Shown: in pieces, positions 1-10,759 of the stretch
Layout: each line of letters opens with the position of its first letter
Position numbering within the stretch: position 1 is the first letter of the stretch
From: Neocallimastix lanati (nom. inval.)
Taxonomy: Eukaryota; Neocallimastigomycota; Neocallimastigomycetes; Neocallimastigales; Neocallimastigaceae
Assembly (NCBI GenBank): GCA_016946835.1
Contig: JACVTC010000066.1
Span: forward strand, 767,501-831,500
Direction of reading: 5' to 3'
Length of the DNA stretch: 64,000 nucleotides
Translations under genes and position numbers: made by a program
Notes under the pieces: model-generated
What the model was told of the DNA's origin: nothing
The model's database searches: none
What the model saw: only the letters and a program-made list of their open reading frames with translations

Positions 1-898
1 CACCTATTATTTTCTTTTCAGGTTTCTCTAATTTAAATCCTTGACTTACTTGACTTCTGACTTTTGGAGAAACATTGAGGAACTGACCGAAACTAATATT
101 GCAGTTGGTTTCATTCAAATCTTGTAAAACATCATATTCTTCTTGATCCTTACACATCTTGATGTACCTAAGCGTTCTACTAATTGTTACTTTTTCTTTA
201 GGCTCTTGAAAATCTGTTTCTGTAAGGTAATATTCTCTTGACCTTCGTCAATAAGCTTTTCAGGAACTACAATAACTTCCATTTCATTGATTTGTTTTGT
301 TTTAATAATTTTATCGTTTTCATCATCGATTAATTTATTTAATCGTTGATGCACTTTATCACTAGTAGTACTGATGCTATTTTTTGTTTTGAAGAATCCA
401 GACTTTGCTTTTCTCTTATATTAATATTATCCTCCCTCTCCTTCCTTTTTCCTTTGTTATTTCCAAAGTTAGCTCTTTCTTTGTTCCGAATTTGTTTTTC
501 TTTGGCTTTCTCAATATTTATATTAGGCTGAGCCATTATCGAAGGATGTAGTTGATTTTTATTTTTAACGATTATTCTATTTTCTATTTCCTTCTCTTTT
601 ATCTTTCTTATTGCAGGAGTTATTATTGGGGTAGGATTGTCTTTGAGACTTTTACGTTGTCTCTTTTCATTATTTTTACTAGTTTCAACGTTAGTCGTCA
701 ACTTCCTTTTTGTCGCACTAACTATAAATTCTACATCATTCTCACTATCGGATTCTTTGTGAGTTTCATTAGTATAGGAAGCATCTTCTTTTTCTTCCTT
801 ATTATAATCTTTTGTACTACTAGGAATAGATTTGTATTGTAATGAAGCTATTTTATTTTTATAGGGAGTGCTTCCTCTCCCTTTTAGTGGTTTAAAGA
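1..898 (-). pseudogene. Pol N-terminal region of element 1, frameshifted, partial
   Basis: The pol frame opens at the frameshift heptamer and reads FKPLKGRGSTP, then a basic, charged region (residues about 60-180) with KSLKDNPTPIITPAIRK, matching the same region in elements A and C. Frame is lost in an A6 run near 377-387, resumes, is lost again near 225, and resumes to encode EEYDVLQDLNETNCNISFGQ, aligning with the conserved segment just upstream of the protease in A, C and E. Protease, RT and integrase would lie beyond position 1. This N-terminal Pol segment has no known catalytic function; it looks like a disordered linker. It is certainly non-functional as sequenced, unless the homopolymer breaks are sequencing errors. 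Confidence 0.7.
844..896 (-). promoter_or_regulatory. -1 ribosomal frameshift signal of element 1
   Basis: The heptamer TTTAAAC (890-896, complement) is read in gag as T TTA AAC, one codon before the TAA stop, and slips to the pol frame. Eight bases later a 5-bp stem GGGAG/CTCCC (877-881 with 864-868) encloses GAAGC (870-874), which can pair with GCTTC at 844-848. That gives an H-type pseudoknot. It has the same layout as in elements A and C. Confidence 0.75.
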
Positions 899-1773
899 TT
901 TACCACTATAAATCAGTTTCTTGTTTTCTTGAATAATTGCATTTAACTTAGGACAATTATATTGCAAATGTCCTGGATCGCTACAATAAAAACAGGCTTT
1001 TATGGTAAGATTTTTCATTTTTTTTGTTAAGTCCTCCAATTCGTAGTCTTTATTTCTTTTTGGACTTCTAACTTCATAATTATCACTTACTACCTTTCTG
1101 TTGTTTTGATAATTATTCCTGATATTTATTCTGGGATTGACAATTTCAGTTGAGTACTCTTTTGAGGGTCTCAAATTCATTACTCTATCAACATTTTCTG
1201 CAATGTCAAACGCCCGATTTAAGGAAATGTCATCCTTAAGGGAGACCCTTTTCCAAGCTTCTTCACTGTTCCTAAGAGCATCAATATAATCGAGAACACT
1301 GACACGCTTCTTTCTTTTCTTATCTAATTTCAAGTATATGGATCGGAAACGAGTATTAAAGTCTTTTACTCGCTCATTTCTTTTAATTCTTAAGGCACGG
1401 AGCTCACGAAGTAACATATTCTGGTCTTCTTTAAGACCATAAAAGTTTCTAGTGCTTCTACAATTTCCTTTAAGGAAGGATATTCATCCTTTTTCTTTTC
1501 TTCTAAATCAGATTCTTCTTCTTCGTCCTCACTTTCTGATTCAGAATCGGTACTGTAACTGTCAATTAAATTCTGGATAACTTCGCGAAGCTCTCCAGTA
1601 GACGTGAGTAAGCAGGCGGTAAAAATCGTTTTGGGATCAGTAACTTCCTCAAGTTTTATCCATAATTGGATTTCTGATTCCCAAGATTTGATATCGAGAA
1701 TTTCCTTTGAAATTTTCTCGATACCTTTTAATTCCTTTTTTAATTCTTTAAAATTGATTTTATTTTCAGACAT
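884..1773 (-). pseudogene. Gag of element 1 with CCHC knuckle, one frameshift
   Basis: This is the capsid/nucleocapsid protein of the retrotransposon. I start it at ATG 1773 (MSENKINFKELKKELKG) because elements A and C have the same start context; an upstream ATG at 1812 is in frame but adds non-homologous residues. The capsid-like part (SWESEIQLWIKLEEVTDPKTIF) aligns with the other Gags. A one-base loss in a T run at 1441-1444 shifts the frame after ALETF; the downstream frame carries LLRELRALRIKRNE and the zinc knuckle CFYCSDPGHLQYNC (CX2CX4HX4C). It ends SLNH and TAA at 884-886, overlapping the -1 pol frame. An acidic Glu/Asp stretch lies near the middle, as in C. Confidence 0.75.
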
Positions 1774-3629
1774 TTGAAAATTTAAAAATGGTATTAATGC
1801 TTTGATATCCAATTTAAAAATATGTTTACTTTAAAATATATTTAATAATTATTAAAAAAAAAATAAATTTATCTTCGTTTTATAATAATTATGGACTCAG
1901 AAAACCCTCTGACAATCCAATTCTTTATTCTAATAATATTTCAGACTAAGAATCTCTTTCTGAAAATCTGATAAATTAATTCAGACTCGAAAACACCCTT
2001 CAAAAATCTGAAAAAAAAATTAAAATTCAGACTCAAAAACGCAATTTGAAAATCTGAAGCTTTTTATTATGAATTTTAATATTTATAATATTCTCTTAAG
2101 CGTTAATACACAGAATATGTATATCTTAATTTTTTTAATTTATTTGTAGTACTTCTTTATTTAATTTTATTTAATATATTTATTTCCTTTATTAAAATAA
2201 TTAATATAACATAAAACAAAATGTATAAATACTTAAATAATAATAATATATATTTATTTTTTTTTGTATATATTTATTATTCTATTAATTCTTTGTTATA
2301 ATATTTAATGAAATATTAAATAAAAAGTTAAAATACAAGCCAAACTATATAGTGTTGAACCATCAAATATATAGCTTGTTAACCCTTCTTACAATAAGTC
2401 CCCTTAGCTCTTTATTGATAAGTTGATAATGTCGATTGTTAATTATTAAGAGACTTAATAAAAAGAAGGTAGCAATATTAAATTTTTTTTAATTTGGCTA
2501 ACTTATTGTTAGTAATAAAGAAGATAATAACGTATCCTTCCCAGTATCAACAAGATCAAAACAATAAAGTATTATGTGTGGGTGTTCAACTATCCCTCGT
2601 AGAGAGTTGTAAGACAGCTTATTTATATTTTTCTTTTTAATTAAAATTTAATTAATTATATAACGAATGATAGAAAATTTAATACACACAAAAAAAATTT
2701 CAATTATAAAAATTTCAATTATAAAAATTTCAAAAAAAAAATTTAATTATATAAAATCATAAAAATAATACACTTATTTGAAAAATAATAGTAATAATCA
2801 AATTATATATATACTATATATATAAATTTTACATGTATATAAAAAAAATAAATTTTTAAACATAAAAAAAATTACAATTTATTATTTAGAATTATTAATT
2901 ATAAAAAAAAATTTTATTTATAAAATTTATTCTTATCATAATAAAAAAAAAAATTAAAATTTGTACTACAAAAAAAATTTGTTTATTATATTAATATTTA
3001 TCATTAATTAAAAAAAATTTTTTTTTTTTACATATATAAATCTGATATAAAATGAAATATTCAAACCTTAATTAATATAAAATAGTTTTTATTATTCAAA
3101 CATAAATTAATGTCATAAATCAAATTTAAATCTAATGATTTTACAACAATTTCAATATGTGGCTTGATTTCCATATATTAATTATATTTATAATTAATAA
3201 TAAATTTTATAGCATAAATCAATGTTTTAATTATATTCTTATTATTTTATATTTATATTTATATAGTTATTAAATATTTCCTCAAATAATAATTATTAAT
3301 AGTATATTCTAATCACAAGAACAATTAATTAAATAGTTAATTATAACTAAATAACATAAAAATAAAGCATTTCTCTAAATTAAGAGAAGTGTCGCTGATA
3401 TGTTAATTCTAGTTAATATTAAAGTTATATTATGTTAAGTTAGTTTGTAATTAAAAGTATAAGAAAGTTGTTAAATAGCCTTTTTAATTATATATAGTTT
3501 TTATATAAAATTAAATAAATAAATAATAAATTAATAAATCTAATAAATAAATCCCAACAAAAGTACATCGAACTTTTGAGTTGTATATCAAATCTATATC
3601 TATGATAATATTATTGGTTAAAAAAAAAA

Positions 3630-3662
<33 letters not shown>

Positions 3663-3780
3663 TGTTTGTTCCACACTAAAGAAAAATTTAATTTATTATT
3701 TATATTAAAAAAAAATTATGAAATATTTATTATTTTAATAAAAGGAAAAATATATATATTTTTTTATTTTATTGCAAAAA

Positions 3781-3811
<31 letters not shown>

Positions 3812-4557
3812 GGCGAATAAATTTATAAAAGCCTAAAATAAAAATAAAAAAAAACTATATATTTTAACGTCACTTCGCAAGAATGACCAGGGTTTTATCA
3901 GGGATCGAATCTGACCCACCTCTTATTTTCTGCGCGAGTGAACAAACTATCACCTATTGAAGTTTGTGTAGTTGCCTTCAGCGTGAATGTTTTACAGTTC
4001 TAGTGCGTATTTGCCTAATTGTCAAGGATTTGTTCCTTGAGATACTCGCGTTTACAATCTACAAAACCTTGCAAAATTGTAAATAAGAGTTTATGAAATT
4101 AATATCCTGCAAGCTAACACTGTCTTACTCGAATATTAACTTCTTAAATTTGTTAACTTCTTATTATTTTTTTTATTATTATTATTTTTTTTTATAATCT
4201 ATGATTAAATAAAGTTACTACAAAAATTAAAGTTTTCCAAAGTTTTTTTTTTTTTATTATATATTTTTTTTATTATAACTTTTATTATTATTATTATTAA
4301 TATTAAATTATTATTTATTATTATTTAACAAAACTTTTGGATAATCTGATAATATACCCTGTCTGACGTGCAGCTTGCCTCTTCACAGCGTCATGCCACG
4401 TGGGCACCACGGCTACTGTATTCAATATAAAATACAGCAGTCCAGAGCCTACTAGCTCAATTACTATGTAGGTTAAACTTAGCCCGGAAATCTATATCCA
4501 AGGCTTTGTTAAATAATTTAATTAATAAATAATATTAAATTTTATTTTTCTAATATT
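1774..4557 (-). other. Long untranslated leader of element 1
   Basis: This 2.8 kb stretch between the primer site and gag has no credible coding. Four tandem hairpins lie close to gag (1892-2058). A foldback region spans about 2335-2480, with CTATATA/TATATAG arms. Two islands are less AT-rich than their surroundings, at about 3870-4140 and 4345-4500; the second includes the hairpin CTGTATT/AATACAG near 4418-4439. The rest is AT-rich with an (aat)n run at 3781-3812 and poly-T runs. It matches the long leaders of A and C in length class and structure but not in sequence. Confidence 0.5.
1892..2058 (-). repeat. Four tandem two-tier hairpins in leader of element 1
   Basis: Hairpins lie at 1892-1919, 1941-1971, 1980-2012 and 2026-2058. 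Outer stems are TGGA/TCCA, TCAGA/TCTGA, TTCAGA/TCTGAA and TTCAGA/TCTGAA. Inner stems are for example TCAGA/TCTGA and TCAAA/TTTGA, around a short A/C-rich loop, with an asymmetric A-rich bulge on one side. The architecture matches the leader hairpins of element A. Confidence 0.55.
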
Positions 4558-4574
4558 CCCCGATATCTCCACCA
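4558..4574 (-). promoter_or_regulatory. Primer-binding site of element 1
   Basis: The complement reads TGGTGGAGATATCGGGG, beginning TGG as expected for pairing with a tRNA 3' CCA end. It lies 7 bases from the LTR end at 4582. The identical 17-mer occurs in elements A (38553-38569) and C (52269-52285), and with one change in element G (5970-5986). Confidence 0.75.
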
Positions 4575-4581
4575 TAATTTA

Positions 4582-5365
4582 TGTTATGGTTCGGGTTTTA
4601 TTAGAAATTATATTTAATTATTTACTTTTTTTATTTTTTTCTCTCTACATTTTAATTATTGAAAATCTTCACTTATTTATACTTTTTGAAAAAAATAAAT
4701 ATGTAAAGCCTTTCTACATTTTATTATCATATTTAAAAAAAATTAATTTACTATTACTAATTACTTCAAATTTTATATTAATTTAAATTAACTAATTCAT
4801 AAGCCTTTTTATTTTAATAAATTTTGTTTATATAATTTTATATTATTTTTCATATATTAAAACTAAATTATTTAATATATACGAAAAGTAACAAACAAAA
4901 TTTAAAAATATTTTAGAGAAAAATAAATTTATTTTAATCAAGAATATTAATATAATATTCTTATATTTTATATAAAATAAATTTAAAAACTATAATATAT
5001 TTAATATTTATTATTAATCAATTAAGATTTGATTTTATTTGTGGGAAATAAAAATATTAAATAATCAATTTAAAAATAAAATAAAATACTAAAAAGAATA
5101 CAATTTTAATATTGATACAATATAATAATAATATAATAATATATTTGAAAATAAAAATAAAATATTAATATTGATAATAAACACTTTAATGAAATAATAA
5201 AATTTAATAGATATTGATATTAATAATAAAAATATAGAATTATTAATAATATTATAGAAACTTTTTAATAAAAATATAAAAAAAATTATATTTATAAAAT
5301 AATTTAGTATAGAAAATATAGTAAAGTAATATTAAGTAAAGAATAATATAATGGATTCTAAAGTA
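4582..5365 (-). repeat. 5' LTR of element 1
   Basis: It begins (plus strand) TGTTATGGTTCGG, resembling LTR-A (TGTTATGGCTCGAGG), directly beside the primer site. It is entirely AT-rich beyond the first 20 bases. The far end is set where an F-type LTR begins (TGTTGAAATT, 5366); no target duplication is evident. The second LTR is outside the window. Confidence 0.5.
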
Positions 5366-5575
5366 TGTTGAAATTATAACAGAATTGAAATCTCAATTTC
5401 AGTTATTTACATTTCAATAATTAAAAATATTATTTATTTAATTATAAATAATATATATATTTAAATAATTAATATAAAATTCTTGTTTAATATTTAAAGG
5501 GTTATCTTAAGCCTAATAATTCTGAGAATATTAATAAATAATGTTTATATTAATTATTAATTTCAATGATACATT
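5366..5575 (+). repeat. LTR-F fragment, interrupted by element G
   Basis: This matches the first 210 bases of the LTR-F copy at 43784 closely (TGTTGAAATTATAAC, GGGTTATCTTA, AATGATACATT). The match ends exactly where LTR-G begins at 5576, so element G either inserted in it or replaced the rest. Confidence 0.6.
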
Positions 5576-5964
5576 TGATATAAAACAAATATGTGTAATA
5601 ACACATTTGTATATTTAATAATAATTATTAAATATTAAATTTATATCTTTTTGATAATAATTATTTTATTTTATTTTATTTCAATATGTATTATTATAAT
5701 TATAATAATTATAATACTTTATTTCATATAAAATTTAAAATTTATGTTCTATATATTAGAATATATAATTAATATAATACCTATTTCTTATAAATAGATT
5801 AGATTATTTATATTAGAAATAGTGAACTCTTTTGTAAAATTTTAGGAATTAGAATTATTATTTTAATTGTACGAATATTATAATTTTATTAATAAAATTT
5901 ACTAAACTACCATTTTAAAAACCCACTACTTATAAATTATTGCACATAAAAGTCCCTCATATCA
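5576..5964 (+). repeat. 5' LTR-G
   Basis: Ends are TGATAT and ATATCA, a perfect 6-base inverted terminal repeat. It is 389 bp and collinear with the 382-bp solo copy at 25054 and the partial 3' copy at 8076. Confidence 0.7.
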
Positions 5965-5969
5965 AAAAT

Positions 5970-5986
5970 TAGTGGAGATATCGGGG
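5970..5986 (+). promoter_or_regulatory. Primer-binding site of element G
   Basis: TAGTGGAGATATCGGGG differs from the element 1/A/C primer site only at the second base. It lies 5 bases after the 5' LTR. Confidence 0.65.
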
Positions 5987-6362
5987 ATGTGCTGTGTAAA
6001 AAAAAAATTATAAGTAGTGGTGTTTTGTGATTTTATTTATTATTTATAAATTCGTTACACTTTCTTTTCATTTAGGATTAATATTTTATTAAGGATTAAT
6101 ATATTATTTAAAAAATAATTTAGGATATAATTTTTTTTTGGTTGTTTATAGTTATTTTATCTTAGGTGAAGAGAGAATTATACAATATAAGTTATTTCAT
6201 TCATTTTAGTATAGATAAAATAAATTGTTTTAAAATATATTAATATTTTTAGATTTAATCATTTATTTATTAAAAAAAAAAAAAAAAGAATTACATATAA
6301 ATTTTTAAAATATATAATTTTAATAAAGAAACATTATTATTATTATTAATTAATCGTTAACA

Positions 6363-7776
6363 ATGAGAAATAACAATTTTACTGGCCATCGGGTAGACAC
6401 TGGGTCCCTTCCATGAATTACTGGATCTAATAGAAACGCTGAAATTTGGAAGTTTAAAATTAATATTTGGTTTAAAAAGGAAGGCATTGCTACCGATGAA
6501 GATAAATATAGTTACATAATTATGGCTGCTGAAGATGACATCGTAAAGGTAATTATGGAAAAAGAGAGGTAAATAGAACTCTTATTTTAGATGAATGTGT
6601 TGCTCTCATAAAAAAAAGATATTAGAGGGAAAACCAAAGAGATAACAATTATGAAAATATATTACAAGAATCTCACTGGAGAAATAAAAAAAGTTTAAAT
6701 AATTATAAAAATTATTCATTTAATATACAACCAATGGATACATATATTAATAACTTTAGTAATTCATTGAATAAAGGAAATAATAGAATATCTATTAACA
6801 GTTCTTCCAACAACTACAATAGATACATTGTTAATAGTAATTATAGTAATTATAGCAATTATAATGATAATATATTTAACACATGGAGTGGAAATAGTAA
6901 TCAGAGAAATTTAGGAATTATAGAAGATTTAATATGAATAATGATAATAACAATAATTTAAATATTAACAATGAAAATTATAATAACAGTAATAATAATT
7001 TTTACAATTTAAGAAAAAGGAAAATTTTAATACCAAATTTAAATAATAATTCAACAATTAATAATAGTAATAAAGGCAATAATTATACAGGAAATAACAA
7101 CAATAAAGATAGTAACAATATTAATATTAATGAAAATGTAATTAATAATAATTCAATCAATAATATTGTCAATAATAGTATATCTAATTTGGTTACAAAT
7201 AATAATATTGACAATAATAAAAATGACGCGTTGGATAAAACAGTAAATGTAGAACAAAATAAATTAAACGGGTTAAAAATGGATAATTTCAGAGGAAATA
7301 ATAAAATAGGAAATGCTAATAATGGAAAATGTGAAACAAATAATAATAGTATAATTACTAAAGAAGAAAATAAAAATAATTCCAATGGCAATGAAGATAT
7401 TAAGAAAAATCAAAATAATAATGTAGAAATTAATAATATTATAACAATAAAAATTAAAACTATTGATAATAACGAAAATAATAATTTAGATAGTAAAAAG
7501 AATAAAGATAATAATGATATTATTGAGAATTCTAAAAATATAATTTATAAAAAAAATAGTAATAAAAATGTAAATGAAATAATAAATGTTAAAGAATCTG
7601 TACAAGTTGATAATATTAACAGTAGTTTGACTAAAGAATCAAAAATTATTGATAATAAAAATTCAAAAATAAACAATTTTCAAATTATTCCAAATAATAA
7701 TAATAACGAGCAATGTATAAATAAAAGTATTCAGTTAATAATAAAAATTCTCCGATTGATTTTAGTAAAATTATAA
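6363..7776 (+). pseudogene. Gag-like remnant with Asn-rich tail in element G
   Basis: From ATG 6363 the frame reads MRNNNFTGHRVDTG, an in-frame TGA, then NRNAEIWKFKINIWFKKEGI and DKYSYIIMAAEDDIVKVIMEK. This resembles the opening capsid segment of the other Gags (SWxxEIxLWI, then ACLLTSTGE). A frameshift near 6568 and a stop near 6620 follow. The rest (6734-6937 and 6934-7776, two frames overlapping at ATGA) is a low-complexity Asn-rich protein. No zinc knuckle is seen. A Gag origin is inferred from position and weak similarity; the Asn-rich part has no recognisable function. Confidence 0.45.
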
Positions 7777-8075
7777 ATATAGTGATAAGGAAATAAAAAT
7801 TAAAATTAAAAAGAATATTAAAATTCCACCTATCGGTATTCAAAATATTGGTAAAAATAAAATAAATATTAATAAATTAATGATGCCCAAACCTAAGATC
7901 GCGTTAAACGATATTATTATTTATAGCAACAATCGCGTTGATACCAAACGAACAATTAGGAATTATAGATACAAAAGAAAATAAAATTTTAAAAAATTAT
8001 TATTTATATTAATTAAACCTTATATTTTCTTTTATAAAAAAAAACATATAGTTTAATTTTTAACAAGGGCATTTC
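7777..8075 (+). other. Non-coding 3' region of element G
   Basis: Short Lys/Ile-rich reading frames only (for example MMPKPKIALNDIIIYSNNRV near 7880). No polymerase motif is present. It ends in the purine-rich tract before the 3' LTR. Confidence 0.4.
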
Positions 8076-8354
8076 TGATATAAAACAAATATGTGTAGTA
8101 ACATATTTGTATATTTAATAATAATTATTAAATATTAAATTTATATCTTTTTGATAATAATTATTTTATTTTATTTTATTTCAATATGTATTATTATTAT
8201 AATTATAATAGTTATAATACTTTATTTCATATAAAATTTATATAGTTCTATATATTAGAATATATAATTAATATAATACCTTTTTCTTAAAAATAAATTA
8301 GATTATTTATATTAGAAATAGTGAACTCTCCTGTAAATTTTTAGGAATTAGAAT
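8076..8354 (+). repeat. 3' LTR-G, truncated
   Basis: Collinear with the 5' LTR-G up to TTAGGAATTAGAA, then sequence switches to an F-type repeat beginning TCACGTG. The last 100 bases or so of the LTR are missing. Confidence 0.65.
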
Positions 8355-8612
8355 CACGTGTTTACATTATTTAATATATTTTAATTTCAATATGTTAATA
8401 ATATTTAGTCAATTAGTTGGCCTAGACTAATTCCTAAATATTTTAATAAAGTTAATTTAATAATATTTATTATATATTATTATTCATTAATATTGAAATT
8501 TAAATAACTGAATTATCGAAATTGAAATTGAATTGAAATTCAGTTATTATCTTAACAAAATGAATCGTAGATTTAATTAAGAATGCATTATTTGGTACAT
8601 TCTTATCAATAA
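8355..8612 (-). repeat. F-type LTR fragment, reverse orientation
   Basis: The complement contains TAACTGAATTTCAATTC, a GGCC block and CACGTGA in the same order as LTR-F at 43784 (AACTGAATTGAAAT, AGGCCTAA, CACGTG). The sequence is otherwise diverged. It ends ATTCTTATCA, followed by ATAAAG before the next repeat. Confidence 0.4.
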
Positions 8613-8618
8613 AGTGAT

Positions 8619-9868
8619 ACGGGCTGGGGTTGAAACACTAAGATATTCAAAACAAAAAAAATAAATATTAACACATAACTATAAAAATAAATTTGGAAAC
8701 AAGAAAAAAAATTAAATTTTAAAATATTCTTTATTTAAATTTAAAATTAAAATTATTTGTTCCAAGTATTAAAAAGAAAGAAATTTATTCTTCTTTTTAT
8801 ACTTTAATTTTAATACATTTTATTTATTATTAATATATTCTTTATAAAAAAAACTATTATAACTATTTTATTTTAATTTTTAACTATTATTTTAAATTAT
8901 TTTTTAAAAAAAAAATAGCATTTATTAAATAAAATATAAAAATTAATTTAGAGATTGTATCACGAAGGGCATTCCGGGCGGTAGCTTCTTCTTGATATTG
9001 TTTTCAGAGAGAGAATTATCCAGAATTGATATTTTCTGTATTTTAGATCATTTTTATTATTGAAATTCTTCTGTATTTTAGTTCATTTTTATTTTAATAA
9101 AGATTTAATTTATTTTTGATTTTATGTTTTATTTTTAGTTTATTTCAAAGGTTTTAGAAAATATTATACAGAAACTTATAATTCTGTATTTTATATCAAA
9201 TATTTATTGAAATAGGTTTTTATTATACTTAATATAAAAATAAAAATTAGTACTGATTTAAATTATATATAGTTTTTAATAAGAATATTTAGTAATAATT
9301 TTTATTATATTAATAAAAGATTTTTATTAGAATATTTAATAATAATTTTTATTATATTTGATATTAATAAAATATTTTAATAAGAATATCTAATAATAAT
9401 TTTTATTAGATTTGATATTAATAAAAGAATATTTAATAATAATTTTTATTATATTTAATATTAATAAAAGAAATTTATAAGAATATTTAATAATAATTTT
9501 TATTATATTTAATATTAATAAAAGAAATTTATAAGAATATTTAATAATAATTTTTATTATATTTAATATTAATAAAAGATTTTTATTAGAATATTTAATA
9601 ATAATTTTTATTATATTTGATATTAATAAAAGATTTTAATAAGAATATTTAATAATAATTTTTATTATATTTAATATTAATAAAAGAAATTAATAAGAGT
9701 ATTTAATAATAATATTTATTATATTTAATATTAATAAAAGAAATTTATAAGAATATTTAATAATTTTTATTATATTTGATATTAATAAAAGAATATTTAA
9801 TAATAAAATTTAATAATAGTTTTTTTATTTTATTATTAAGAGTATTTAATAGGAAATACAAGGTATTT
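8619..9868. repeat. LTR-like repeat K with internal minisatellite
   Basis: The start TGATACGGGCTGGGGTTG resembles the LTR-C start (TGGTAGACTCGGGGTTGAC, then TTAGATATT). A more GC-rich island lies at 8957-8990 (cgaagggcattccgggcggt). Two copies of TTCTGTATTTTAG follow, then the minisatellite. The right boundary is not defined; no coding is seen. Confidence 0.35.
9268..9800. repeat. AT-rich tandem repeat, about ten copies
   Basis: The unit of about 50-60 bases is built on AGAATATTTAATAATAAT, TTTTTATTATATTTRATATT and AATAAAAGA. Neighbouring copies differ by small indels and single bases. It encodes nothing credible. Confidence 0.7.
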
Positions 9869-10759
9869 AGTGACACCCCATATCAAAAGTGTTAAGGTTA
9901 TGAGAAATTAAATAAAAACAATAATAAATACAAAGATTTTATTTTATTTTATTTTATTTATTTAATTCTTTATTTTATTATTTTATTAATTTGATTATTT
10001 TTAAAAATTAGTAGCAAAATTTACAACTATTTATACTTTTTTTTTTTTTTTCAAGGTATAAAAGTTGTTCTTGCCACTAAATTACATTTTATTTTTTTTT
10101 ATAAAAACTAATTTAAATTGATTTTTATAATCAATTATATAAAATTTTAATATAACAATATAGATAAAATACATTTATAATATTAATAGAACATTTTTTA
10201 TTTTTTTATAATAATCTATCTAAAATATTACAAATAAAATTTTATTTAATTGGCTATAATTATTATTACAATCTGTTAAAACATTCAAATAAAAATAAAA
10301 ATACTATTCTAATATAAAGGTTTTTAATAAAATAAAATATTTTTCAATATAAAATAAAACATTTTGATATAAAATTTTATAATAAAAGTTAAAAATATTA
10401 AGTATAAATTTTAATTATCAATATATAAAAATATTTTTAATACGAATTTTCATTATTTGTGATCATTTTTTATACAAATTTATATTTGTAGTGACTCGGG
10501 AAGCGAAAGAAAAAATTTTTAAAATAATCATTTATTTAAATTATTAATTTTTTACATTTAATTTTTCAAAAAAATTTTATTATTTTTATTATTATTTCTT
10601 TTATTATTTTTATTAGTTATACTTAAAAAAAATTAAAATTAAGTGGACATTTATATCAACTAAATAAATTTAAGTAAGTGAACGAATTATAATCTTTTAT
10701 ATAAACTAAAAGTGAGTGGATATATCCATAATTACTAGATAAATTAATAAGAAAAGTAA
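9869..10759 (+). other. AT-rich region upstream of the chromovirus
   Basis: No copy of the LTR found 3' of the chromovirus (16456) is recognisable here, so its 5' LTR is missing or replaced. TGACACCCCATATC at 9869 and TGACTCGGGAAGCG at 10491 could be LTR or primer-site borders. The last 100 bases are the likely gag leader. Confidence 0.3.

Larger units (their letters stand above)
1..5365 (-). mobile_element. Ty3/gypsy element 1, 5' portion, decayed
   Basis: This is the 5' part of a minus-strand Ty3/gypsy retrotransposon cut by the left window edge. Reading right to left it has an LTR (4582 to about 5365), a primer-binding site (4558-4574), a 2.8 kb leader, gag (1773-884) and the start of pol. 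It belongs with elements A and C: same gag N-terminus (NFKELKKEL), same CCHC knuckle, same primer site and same frameshift signal. RT and integrase lie outside the window. Gag has one frameshift and pol at least two, so it is dead. The outer LTR boundary is uncertain because an F-type LTR abuts it. Confidence 0.75.
5576..8354 (+). mobile_element. Short non-autonomous LTR element G
   Basis: A plus-strand element of about 2.8 kb. The 5' LTR (5576-5964, TGATATAAAAC to CATATCA) is followed 5 bases later by a primer site TAGTGGAGATATCGGGG (5970-5986), then a Gag-like remnant and an Asn-rich region. A purine-rich stretch (aagggcatttc) precedes a 3' LTR from 8076, cut at 8354. No protease, RT or integrase is present between the LTRs, so it must depend on another element. 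A solo copy of the same LTR sits in the pol of element D (25054-25435). The primer site equals that of elements 1, A and C with one mismatch. Confidence 0.65.

Noticed and set aside
4586-4786. Short hydrophobic open frame
   Set aside because: Lies inside the LTR of element 1 and is AT-rich chance coding.
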